The notes under the pieces are model-generated. The model did not search any database and was not told where the DNA came from. It was given only the letters and a program-made list of their open reading frames with translations. Shown here in pieces: positions 19,298 to 26,846 of a stretch of DNA of 64,000 bases. Origin of the DNA: an uncultured Brachyspira sp. (GTDB lineage Bacteria; Spirochaetota; Brachyspiria; Brachyspirales; Brachyspiraceae); the NCBI RefSeq assembly GCF_910578695.1, contig NZ_CAJTQJ010000007.1, positions 1 to 64,000 of the forward strand, read 5' to 3'. The translations under genes and the position numbers were made by a program. Positions within the stretch are counted from its first letter, which is position 1, and each line of letters starts with the position of its first letter.

Positions 19298-20203
19298 TTA
19301 TTGTAATAGTAAAAATATATAATATGATATTGGGGCAGTTAATATTACGCTGTCGAATATATCAAATACTCCTCCATGACCTGGAAATAATTTGCTCGAA
19401 TCTTTTGTATCATACATTCTTTTTATTAAACTTTCTCCCATATCTCCTAGAAATCCTGTTAATGTGAATATTGATGTTAATAGTATTATTTGCTGAATAG
19501 AAAAATTAGGTATATTTTTTCCCAATATAAAAGTTAAATATCCTTTAGAGTATAGAAAATAGTATAAAATTCCTATTGGTATAGTAAATAAAAACATACC
19601 GACTAAGCCCTCATAGCTTTTATTTGGAGATGCACTATTAGAAAGTTTATGCTTTCCTAATTTTCTTCCTACAACATAGCCGCCTGTATCGCTTAGCCAA
19701 GAGCATAATAAAATAAATACTATATAATATTTACCGCTAGGCATAAAACGCATAAGAGATATATGCCATACTCCTAAACCTACATATATAAAGCAAAATA
19801 CTGCTGTTAATATAGCTCTTCCTTTTTCTTCAAAAGTAGAAACATTAACTTTAAACATATTTATGATAAATAAAACTGCTATTAAAGCAAAAACCATTAC
19901 TAATGATAAATCCATAGACGGGTTTTTAGTTTCTACTATTTTGTAGAGATTAGAAAAGTCTCCTTTTAATATACTTACTCCGCACATAGTTATAGCATAG
20001 CCTAATACCATAGCTATCATAGTAGTTATTACAGTTCTTAAATTTTTTTGTCTATGTACTTTTGCCATATAGAATATTTCTGATGCACTGAATATAGATA
20101 TAGATAATATAAGCATATGAAATAGATATATAACTTTATCATAAAATATAATTATGCTGAATAACGGCAATGTAAGTGCTACAGATATTAATCTATTTTT
20201 CAT
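19298..20203 (-). CDS. cdsA: phosphatidate cytidylyltransferase
   Basis: Makes CDP-diacylglycerol from phosphatidate and CTP in the inner membrane, the branch point for all phospholipids. About eight hydrophobic segments. The family signature lies near the C-terminus: SLIKRMYDTKDSSKLFPGHG followed by GVFDIFDS; the usual DRxDS ending is here DIFDS. SDTGGYVVGRKLGKHKLS and SPNKSYEGLVG are further CdsA hallmarks. 301 aa. It is the last gene of frr-uppS-cdsA and starts 5 nt after the uppS stop codon; GGAGG in the end of uppS is its probable ribosome-binding site. Confidence 0.93.
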   Translation of the reverse strand: MKNRLISVALTLPLFSIIIFYDKVIYLFHMLILSISIFSASEIFYMAKVHRQKNLRTVITTMIAMVLGYAITMCGVSILKGDFSNLYKIVETKNPSMDLSLVMVFALIAVLFIINMFKVNVSTFEEKGRAILTAVFCFIYVGLGVWHISLMRFMPSGKYYIVFILLCSWLSDTGGYVVGRKLGKHKLSNSASPNKSYEGLVGMFLFTIPIGILYYFLYSKGYLTFILGKNIPNFSIQQIILLTSIFTLTGFLGDMGESLIKRMYDTKDSSKLFPGHGGVFDIFDSVILTAPISYYIFLLLQ

Positions 20204-20208
20204 AATTA

Positions 20209-20931
20209 CTATAGTCCTCCATATCTTCTATTTCTATTTGAATATTCTTCTACAGCTTTTTTAAAATCTTCTTTAGAAAAGTCAGGCCATAATATATCAG
20301 TAAAATATAATTCACTGTATGATGCCTGATACATCAAGAAATTACTTAGTCTTGATTCTCCGGAAGTTCTTATTATCAAATCAGGATCTGGGATATTTTT
20401 TGTATATAAATAATTTCTTATAAAATTTTCATCAATACTTTCTATATCTATTTTATTGTTTTTTGCTTCATAGCATATATTTTTTAATGCATTTTTTAAT
20501 TCATCTCTAAAACCATAATTTAAAGCTAGTATTACAGTAAGTATAGGATTCTTACATTTTTCAGAAGTTTCTTTTTCAGTTTCTTTTATAACAGCTATAG
20601 TATCTTTTGGAAATGCATTTATATCGCCTATATGTTTTACTAAAATATTATTTGAAATTAGTCTTTTTATCTCTTTTTTATAGAATTCTTTTAATAATTT
20701 AAATAATGCTTTTTTCTCCTCTTCAGGTCTTTTCCAATTTTCTGTAGAGAATGCATATAATGTCAAATATTTTATATTAAGTTCAGAACAGGCTTCTACT
20801 ATATTAATTACATTTTCACTTCCAGCCCTATGTCCGATACTTCTGATTTTATTATGAGATTTAGCCCATCTTCCATTACCGTCCATAATTATGGCTACAT
20901 GCGAAAGTATTTTAGACTCATCTGTAATCAT
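20209..20931 (-). CDS. uppS: undecaprenyl diphosphate synthase (cis-prenyltransferase)
   Basis: Condenses isopentenyl diphosphate units onto farnesyl diphosphate to give the C55 carrier lipid. VAIIMDGNGRWAKS holds the catalytic Asp and the diphosphate-binding Asn-Gly-Arg; GHRAG, TLYAFSTENWKRP, LNYGFRDEL, DLIIRTSGESRLSNFLMYQ and SELYFTDILWPDF are the other conserved regions in order. 240 aa is normal. Its ATG overlaps the frr stop in ATGA (20928-20931), a tight translational coupling. Confidence 0.97.
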   Translation of the reverse strand: MITDESKILSHVAIIMDGNGRWAKSHNKIRSIGHRAGSENVINIVEACSELNIKYLTLYAFSTENWKRPEEEKKALFKLLKEFYKKEIKRLISNNILVKHIGDINAFPKDTIAVIKETEKETSEKCKNPILTVILALNYGFRDELKNALKNICYEAKNNKIDIESIDENFIRNYLYTKNIPDPDLIIRTSGESRLSNFLMYQASYSELYFTDILWPDFSKEDFKKAVEEYSNRNRRYGGL

Positions 20932-21476
20932 ATAGTGTCTAATTCTTTTTCTTTTGAATTAATTAAATCATCAATCTTTTTTATATATGAATCAGTGTCA
21001 TTTTGTATTTTCTTTTCCTGTGATTTTGATTCATCTTCTGTAATTGTTTTATCTTTTAATTCTTTTTTTATTTTATCGTTTTCATCTCTTCTTATATTTC
21101 TTACAGCGATTTTAGCTTCTTCTCCTCTATGTCTTACTCCTTTTTTTAATTCCTCTCTTCTTTCTTTTGTAAGTTCAGGAACTACTATTCTAATATTTCC
21201 TCCGTCATTGAAAGGGTTGAAACCTAAATCAGCTTTTAATATAGCTTTTTCTATGTCTCCGATTAGTCCTTTATCAAACGGCTGTATCATAATAGTTTTA
21301 GAATCAGGAGTTGAAACATTACCAACTTGTTTTAACGGCATACTGCTTCCATAAGCTTCCACTTTTACTCCGTCTAATATAGAAGCATTTGCTCTTCCTG
21401 TTCTTATACCTTTTAAATCATTTTGCAAACTTGAAATTGCTTTTTCCATCCTATCTTTATATGATTCCTTTGACAT
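20928..21476 (-). CDS. frr: ribosome recycling factor
   Basis: Splits post-termination ribosomes together with EF-G. 182 aa with the two-part RRF structure: the helical stem from residue 1, GIRTGRANASILDGVKVEAYG at the start of the small domain, SMPLKQVGNVSTPDSKTIMI, then the long helices with PFNDGGNIRIVVPELTKERR and KGVRHRGEEAKIAVRNIRRD. First gene of the frr-uppS-cdsA operon, behind a near-perfect promoter. In many bacteria pyrH and tsf precede frr; here they do not. Confidence 0.97.
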   Translation of the reverse strand: MSKESYKDRMEKAISSLQNDLKGIRTGRANASILDGVKVEAYGSSMPLKQVGNVSTPDSKTIMIQPFDKGLIGDIEKAILKADLGFNPFNDGGNIRIVVPELTKERREELKKGVRHRGEEAKIAVRNIRRDENDKIKKELKDKTITEDESKSQEKKIQNDTDSYIKKIDDLINSKEKELDTI

Positions 21477-21513
21477 AGATAAAAACCTCTTTAAAAATAT
21501 TTTACTGCAGTTA

Positions 21514-21542
21514 AGTATAATTTAATATATTACTATTGTCAA
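21514..21542 (-). promoter_or_regulatory. sigma70 promoter of frr-uppS-cdsA
   Basis: On the minus strand TTGACA (21537-21542), 17-nt spacer, TATACT (21514-21519): a perfect -35, a five-of-six -10 and ideal spacing. Predicted start of transcription near 21507, about 30 nt before the frr ATG at 21476. Confidence 0.8.
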
Positions 21543-21638
21543 GTTAATTATTTTTTCTTTAATGTTTAATTAAAAATGAGCTTTTATATATTTTTTAATT
21601 TAAATTATTTTTTTTAATTTCTTTTTTTACTTCTCTAT

Positions 21639-21683
21639 TTTTAAATTCATTTTTTATATAATTTTAAATTCACTTTTTATATA
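21639..21683. repeat. 22-bp direct repeat between frr and manA
   Basis: TTTTAAATTCATTTTTTATATA at 21639-21660 recurs at 21662-21683 with one change (C for T), period 23. The rest of the 302-nt gap 21477-21778 holds the frr promoter and otherwise AT-rich DNA; no clear promoter or Shine-Dalgarno for manA is seen. Confidence 0.85.
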
Positions 21684-21778
21684 AAAGAATACAAACATTA
21701 AAGAAATAGGATTATATATATAGCAAAAAATATTCATAAATATATTGAATTATTTATTTTATATTATACAATTATACT

Positions 21779-22750
21779 ATGTACTTATTGGAATTTGATG
21801 AAATAGCAAAAGAAGTTATTTGGGGCGGAAATTTTCTATCTGCAGTATATTCAAAACCATTCGATAAAAATAAAATTATAGGTGAAAGCTTGGAAATTTG
21901 CGATTTACCCAATGACAATAATATAGTTTCTAATGGCAAATTAAAAGGACAAACTTTATCATATTTGGTGAATGAATATAGAGAAAAACTTTTAGGTACA
22001 AAATTCAAAGAAAATTATTTTCCATTGCTTGTAAAACTTATAGATTCAAAGGATAAATTATCAATACAAGTTCACCCAGATGAAGAATATGCAAATAAAA
22101 GACATAATAAACATGGCAAAAATGAAATGTGGTATGTTATGGAAACTTACGGAGAGGCAAAACTTTTAATTGGATTAAAAGAAAATGTTTCAAGCGAAGA
22201 TTTAAAAAAAGCTGTTAATAATAATCAGAATATAGAGAATATGTTTAATTATTTTGATGTAAAAAAGGGAGATGCTTTTTATATACCAAGCGGATGCATA
22301 CATGCTATACTTGGAAATATTGTTATAGCTGAAATACAAACTCCTAGCGATATTACATACAGACTTTATGATTGGAATAGGACTGATAAAAATGGTAATT
22401 ATAGAGAGCTTCATATAGAAGATGCATTTAATGCTGTAAAAGATATTAATTCTTATGGTTTAAAATCAAAAAAAGAAAACAAAATAAAAAATGATAATTT
22501 AGAAATAAATACAATATTTAAAAATGAATATTTTACTGCAGAAGAGTATATTATAAATAATAATTTTTCTTCAAGCACTATAGAAGAGAGCTTTGAGATA
22601 ATCATTATACTAGAAGGGAAAGGAATTATAGAATCTGATTATAATAGAATTGTACTTAATATTGGAAAAACGGTTTTAATACCTGCAGATTTAGGTGTTT
22701 ATAATATAGAAAGCGATAATGGAATTAAATTATTGAGGGTAACTTTATAA
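21779..22750 (+). CDS. manA: mannose-6-phosphate isomerase, class I
   Basis: Zinc enzyme interconverting mannose 6-phosphate and fructose 6-phosphate. The zinc site is in LSIQVHPDEEYA and KNEMWYVME, with the third His in YIPSGCIHAI; the EIQTPSDITYRLYDWNR block is the substrate-side signature. 323 aa matches the short bacterial class I form. MYLLEFDEIAKEVIWGG is the normal family N-terminus, so the ATG at 21779 is right, yet no Shine-Dalgarno is visible before it. The mlaF-like gene begins one nt after its stop codon. Confidence 0.92.
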   Translation: MYLLEFDEIAKEVIWGGNFLSAVYSKPFDKNKIIGESLEICDLPNDNNIVSNGKLKGQTLSYLVNEYREKLLGTKFKENYFPLLVKLIDSKDKLSIQVHPDEEYANKRHNKHGKNEMWYVMETYGEAKLLIGLKENVSSEDLKKAVNNNQNIENMFNYFDVKKGDAFYIPSGCIHAILGNIVIAEIQTPSDITYRLYDWNRTDKNGNYRELHIEDAFNAVKDINSYGLKSKKENKIKNDNLEINTIFKNEYFTAEEYIINNNFSSSTIEESFEIIIILEGKGIIESDYNRIVLNIGKTVLIPADLGVYNIESDNGIKLLRVTL

Positions 22751-22751
22751 T

Positions 22752-23531
22752 ATGAGTGATATTATAGAATTAAAAGATGTATATAAAAGCTTTGGTACTC
22801 AGAAAGTACTTAATGGCGTCAATCTTAAAGTTAATAAGGGAGAAACATTATCTGTTATAGGGAATTCGGGCTGCGGAAAAAGCGTGCTTATAAAACATTT
22901 GATAGGCTTGCTTCAGCCTGACAGCGGCACGATAGTTATAGACGGACAGGATATTAATCAAATTTCTGATAATGAGCTTACAGAGGTGAGAAAAAAGTTT
23001 GCTATGGTGTTTCAGGGAGCTGCTTTATTTGATTCATTAAATGTTTATGAGAATGTAAGTTTCGGACTTAGAAGAATTAAAAAGAATATGCCTGAAGAAA
23101 AGATAAAGGCAAAAGTAGCTGAAGTTCTTGAAATGGTAGGTATGCCTAATATAGAACATAAAATGCCTTCTGAACTTTCAGGCGGTATGAAAAAACGCGT
23201 AGGCTTGGCAAGGGCTATAGCTATGGATCCTGAAATACTTCTTTATGATGAACCTACTACAGGTTTGGATCCTGTTATGTCAAGGGTTATAGATGATTTG
23301 ATAGTAAAGATGCAGGAGATACTTAATGTTACAAGTATTGTTATTACTCATGATATGACTAGTGTATTTAGAATGTCTGACAGAGTTGTTATGCTGCATA
23401 AGGGGCAAATTATAGAGGGGGGAGATCCTGATCATTTGCATGAAACTGATAATCCTCATTTAAAATTTTTCTTTATGAGCAGTATAGCCAAAAAAGGCGA
23501 AGATATAGAAACTATCAGACCGAAAGACTAA
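22752..23531 (+). CDS. MlaF-type ABC transporter ATPase
   Basis: ATPase of an MCE-type lipid transport system. Walker A GNSGCGKS (about residues 38-45), signature LSGGMKKRVGLARA, Walker B EILLYDEPTTGLDP and the switch His in VITHDM are all present. The wording of ELSGGMKKRVGLARAIAMDP is typical of MlaF/Ttg2A rather than of nutrient importers. 259 aa. It is followed after 32 nt by an MCE-domain protein, which supports the assignment. The permease MlaE, normally between them, is missing here. Confidence 0.88.
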   Translation: MSDIIELKDVYKSFGTQKVLNGVNLKVNKGETLSVIGNSGCGKSVLIKHLIGLLQPDSGTIVIDGQDINQISDNELTEVRKKFAMVFQGAALFDSLNVYENVSFGLRRIKKNMPEEKIKAKVAEVLEMVGMPNIEHKMPSELSGGMKKRVGLARAIAMDPEILLYDEPTTGLDPVMSRVIDDLIVKMQEILNVTSIVITHDMTSVFRMSDRVVMLHKGQIIEGGDPDHLHETDNPHLKFFFMSSIAKKGEDIETIRPKD

Positions 23532-23563
23532 ATTATATATTATTTTATAATAAGGAAACAGTT

Positions 23564-24343
23564 ATGAAAAATAAAGTTAAATTAGGTGTATTTTTTATTA
23601 TTACTTTTATAATATTTATAGGTGCTATAATATTACTAGGCAAAATAAAATTAAAAGGCGACGGGTACAGACTGTATGTAGATTATGCATTCATTGGTGA
23701 TTTGCAGGAAAATGGTAAGGTTTCATACAGAGGAGGCGGAATTCAGATAGGTTTTATTGAAAAAATAAGTATCAATCCGGACGGAACTATACGGGTAACT
23801 TTATTTATTACTGATAAAAATGTTATACTTCCTGAAGGTACAAAATTTTCTATACAAACTGTAGGTTTAGGACTTGGAGAAAAATATATAATGGTATCTC
23901 CTCCTGTATCCACTACTACAGGTATGACTAGTATTCCTGCAGGCACAGTAGTAAAAGGTGTTGAGCCTTTCAGTATAGAAACTACTTTAGGGTCTATAGG
24001 CGATTTAGGTAAAGATTTTAATTTTGATGAAATATCAAGAGTGTTAAATAATCTTTCCCAAACTATTGATATGATAACTGAGATTATAGGAACTAATGAA
24101 GGCAATATTAGAAGTTCTATTTCTAATGTAAGCGAAACATTATCTTATGTAAATAAAATTGCAAGAGATTTGTCTTATGTTGTTAATGATGTAGAAAAAG
24201 GAAATGGTACTATAGGTGCTATAATAAAAGACCCTCAGGTTCATACTAATTTTAATGAAATAGTTAATAATTTAAAAGTATTTAGTCAAAAATTGAAAGA
24301 TAATCCTTCAGTTTTGCTTTTTAGGGAAACTGAAAATAAATAA
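23564..24343 (+). CDS. MlaD-type MCE-domain protein
   Basis: Membrane-anchored periplasmic lipid-binding protein. One N-terminal membrane segment (about residues 5-27) is followed by the MCE domain (about 35-125) with GKVSYRGGGIQIGFIEKISI and the VGLGLGEKYIMVSPP strand, then a helical region to residue 259. It has a single MCE domain, like MlaD. AAGGAAA precedes the ATG. Its pairing with the MlaF-like ATPase suggests a phospholipid shuttle between the two membranes. Confidence 0.85.
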   Translation: MKNKVKLGVFFIITFIIFIGAIILLGKIKLKGDGYRLYVDYAFIGDLQENGKVSYRGGGIQIGFIEKISINPDGTIRVTLFITDKNVILPEGTKFSIQTVGLGLGEKYIMVSPPVSTTTGMTSIPAGTVVKGVEPFSIETTLGSIGDLGKDFNFDEISRVLNNLSQTIDMITEIIGTNEGNIRSSISNVSETLSYVNKIARDLSYVVNDVEKGNGTIGAIIKDPQVHTNFNEIVNNLKVFSQKLKDNPSVLLFRETENK

Positions 24344-24371
24344 TAATACTTTACATTTTATGGAGGAAAAT

Positions 24372-25277
24372 ATGATAGATGATATTATAACTCTCTTCAC
24401 AAAAAGTTTTTCTAATAAAAATAAGAAATCAAAATTATCTGATAATGAAATAGAATATAATAATATATTAAAAGAGATAAAAGAATTTCCAAAATCTAAA
24501 TTAAATAAATGTTTGAAAGATGCAGAGCGTATAGCTGTCAAAGCGGGTAAATATTCTTTAAAATATTTTTCCTGTCCTAAAAAAGTTTCTAAGAAAGGGA
24601 AAACTGATTTATTTACTGAAATAGATTTAAAAAATGAAAGAATTATTAGAGAATATTTATTAAAACGATATCCTAAATTCGGATTTTATGGTGAAGAATC
24701 TAATAAAAATGACAGTAAAAAATTTACTTGGATAGTTGACCCTATTGACGGAACAACTAATTTTATACACGGATATCCGTTTTACTGTATATCTATAGGG
24801 CTTGCTTATAAGGGTATTCCTATATTAGGGGTAGTATATGCTCCTTTAACTAATACTGTTTATAAGGCACATATAAAATCTAAAGCATATAAGAACAATA
24901 ATGTTATTAGGGTAAGTTCTGCTAATAGATTAATAGAATCTCTTATAATAACAGGTTTTTATTATGATGTCAGTACTGATGAGGATTTTCTTCATGACAG
25001 AATGGTAGATTTTGCCAATATGGTGAGATATTCTTTAGCTTTGAGAAGAGACGGATCTGCGGCACTTGATATATGTATGGTAGCAGAAGGTGCAGCTGAC
25101 GGATTTTTTGAATACGGACTTTCTCCTTGGGATATATGTGCAGGAACAATTATATTAAAGCAGGCAGGCGGTATGGTAAGCAACATAAATATGAAAGAAT
25201 ATGATATTTTTTCAAAGAAACAGTATATAGCAAGTAATAAAAAAATTCATAAAGAGATGATTAAAGTACTTGAATAA
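24372..25277 (+). CDS. inositol monophosphatase family protein
   Basis: Mg-dependent sugar or inositol phosphatase (SuhB/CysQ fold). Motifs in order: GKTDLFTEIDLKNE, FGFYGEES (metal Glu), WIVDPIDGTTNFIHGYP (metal Asp residues) and the C-terminal SPWDICAGTIILKQAGG. ATG 24360 begins the frame, but it is followed directly by GGAGG, which is a good Shine-Dalgarno for the ATG at 24372 (301 aa). About 40 charged residues precede the catalytic fold, longer than in SuhB. The substrate cannot be fixed by eye. It lies 28 nt downstream of the MCE gene and may share its transcript. Confidence 0.88.
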   Translation: MIDDIITLFTKSFSNKNKKSKLSDNEIEYNNILKEIKEFPKSKLNKCLKDAERIAVKAGKYSLKYFSCPKKVSKKGKTDLFTEIDLKNERIIREYLLKRYPKFGFYGEESNKNDSKKFTWIVDPIDGTTNFIHGYPFYCISIGLAYKGIPILGVVYAPLTNTVYKAHIKSKAYKNNNVIRVSSANRLIESLIITGFYYDVSTDEDFLHDRMVDFANMVRYSLALRRDGSAALDICMVAEGAADGFFEYGLSPWDICAGTIILKQAGGMVSNINMKEYDIFSKKQYIASNKKIHKEMIKVLE

Positions 25278-25341
25278 GTTTGCAATAGATAATAAAATAA
25301 AAGCAGTATAAAAATTATGATTTTTTATATAAGGAATTTTT

Positions 25342-26754
25342 ATGTCAGAAGGAAAAAGAGGTAAAGTAGTTCAAGTTGTAGGCTCTACTTTAGATGCAGA
25401 ATTTGAGGAAGGACATCTTCCTGCAATATTAAATGCACTTTATATAGATAAAGAAATAGAAGGCATACAAAGACATATAGTTTGCGAAGTACAGCAGCAT
25501 TTAGGCGGAGGAAGAGTAAGAGCTGTAGCATTAGAATCTACAGACGGAATATCAAGAGATGATGATATATTTGATACAGGCAGTCATATAATGGTTCCTG
25601 TGGGAAATGAAACTATAGGCAGAATATTTAATGTATTGGGACAGACTGTTGATAAAGGAGAGCCTATAACAGCTAAAGAGTACAGATCTATACATGCTTC
25701 TCCTCCTAAATTTGAAAATTTAGAACCTAAACTTGAAATTTTTGAAACAGGCATTAAAGTAATAGATTTGTTAGCACCTTATATTAAGGGCGGTAAAACA
25801 GGGCTTTTTGGAGGAGCAGGGGTAGGAAAAACTGTTCTTATAATGGAGCTTATACATAATATAGCAAGCGAGCATGGCGGTTATTCTGTATTTGCAGGAG
25901 TCGGAGAGAGAACTAGAGAAGGTAATGACTTATGGACAGAGATGAAAGAATCTGGGGTTATAAATAAAACTTGTCTTGTTTACGGACAGATGAATGAGCC
26001 TCCGGGAGCAAGACTTAGAGTAGCTTTATCAGCACTTACTATGGCTGAATATTTTAGAGATTCTGCCGGATTAGATGTACTTTTATTTATAGATAATATA
26101 TTCAGATTTACTCAGGCTGGAAGCGAAGTTTCTGCATTGCTTGGAAGAATGCCTTCAGCAGTGGGTTATCAGCCTACATTAGCCAGCGAAATGGGGCAAT
26201 TGCAGGAAAGAATAACATCTACTAAGAATGGTTCTATTACTTCAATACAGGCTGTTTATGTGCCTGCAGATGATCTTACGGATCCTGCACCTGCTGCAGC
26301 TTTTACGCATCTTGATGCTACTACAGTATTATCAAGAGATGTCAGCGAAAAAGGTATTTATCCTGCTGTAGATCCTCTAGCTTCGACAAGCAGAATATTA
26401 GATCCTAATATTTTAGGACAGGAACATTATGATGTAGCAAGAAATGTACAGCATATACTTCAAAGATATAGAGATTTGCAGGATATTATAGCTATACTTG
26501 GTGCTGATGAACTTTCGGAAGATGATAAATTAGTAGTGGCAAGGGCTAGAAAAATAGAGCAGTTTCTAAGTCAGCCTTTCTTTGTAGGAGAACAGTTCAC
26601 AGGGCTTCAAGGAAGATATGTAAAACTAGAAGATACTATAAAAAGTTTTAAGGGCATTTGTAATGGAGATTATGATGATTTGCCTGATCAGGCATTTAGA
26701 TTTATTGGTTCTATAGAAGAGGCTGTTTCTAAAGCAAAGACTATGCATAGTTAA
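25342..26754 (+). CDS. atpD: F-type ATP synthase beta subunit, isolated gene
   Basis: Catalytic beta subunit of F1. Walker A GGAGVGKTV (about residue 156), GERTREGNDLW, LLFIDNIFRFTQAGSEVSALLGR, PSAVGYQPTLASEMG, ADDLTDPAPAAAFTHLDATT and the C-terminal ATPase lobe with AFRFIGSIEEA are all intact; 470 aa is standard. All catalytic residues expected for beta are seen. No other atp gene (alpha, gamma, epsilon) lies beside it, although atpC normally follows. The upstream neighbour is an inositol-phosphatase-family gene and the downstream one a chemoreceptor. Three short repeats of ATAGTTAA span its stop codon. Confidence 0.96.
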   Translation: MSEGKRGKVVQVVGSTLDAEFEEGHLPAILNALYIDKEIEGIQRHIVCEVQQHLGGGRVRAVALESTDGISRDDDIFDTGSHIMVPVGNETIGRIFNVLGQTVDKGEPITAKEYRSIHASPPKFENLEPKLEIFETGIKVIDLLAPYIKGGKTGLFGGAGVGKTVLIMELIHNIASEHGGYSVFAGVGERTREGNDLWTEMKESGVINKTCLVYGQMNEPPGARLRVALSALTMAEYFRDSAGLDVLLFIDNIFRFTQAGSEVSALLGRMPSAVGYQPTLASEMGQLQERITSTKNGSITSIQAVYVPADDLTDPAPAAAFTHLDATTVLSRDVSEKGIYPAVDPLASTSRILDPNILGQEHYDVARNVQHILQRYRDLQDIIAILGADELSEDDKLVVARARKIEQFLSQPFFVGEQFTGLQGRYVKLEDTIKSFKGICNGDYDDLPDQAFRFIGSIEEAVSKAKTMHS

Positions 26755-26771
26755 AATAGTTAAATAGTTAA
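26747..26771. repeat. ATAGTTAA triplicate over the atpD stop codon
   Basis: ATAGTTAA is found at 26747-26754, 26756-26763 and 26764-26771. The first copy contains the atpD stop (TAA, 26752-26754). Confidence 0.8.
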
Positions 26772-26784
26772 TTATTATTTATGC

Positions 26785-26811
26785 TAAATAAACGGCGGTA
26801 TTTACCGACAA
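26785..26811 (+). promoter_or_regulatory. sigma28 (FliA)-like promoter of the chemoreceptor gene
   Basis: TAAATAAA (26785-26792), an 11-nt spacer, then ACCGACAA (26804-26811). The enterobacterial sigma28 consensus is TAAAGTTT-N11-GCCGATAA, so the -10 matches six of eight, the first four bases of the -35 match, and the spacing is exact. The GC-rich element stands out in AT-rich DNA, and the gene it precedes is a methyl-accepting chemotaxis protein, a usual sigma28 target. CGGTATTTACCG (26796-26807) is also a small dyad within it. Confidence 0.6.
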
Positions 26812-26846
26812 TTGAAACAGTATGTAATTTTTCATAGGTGAATGGT

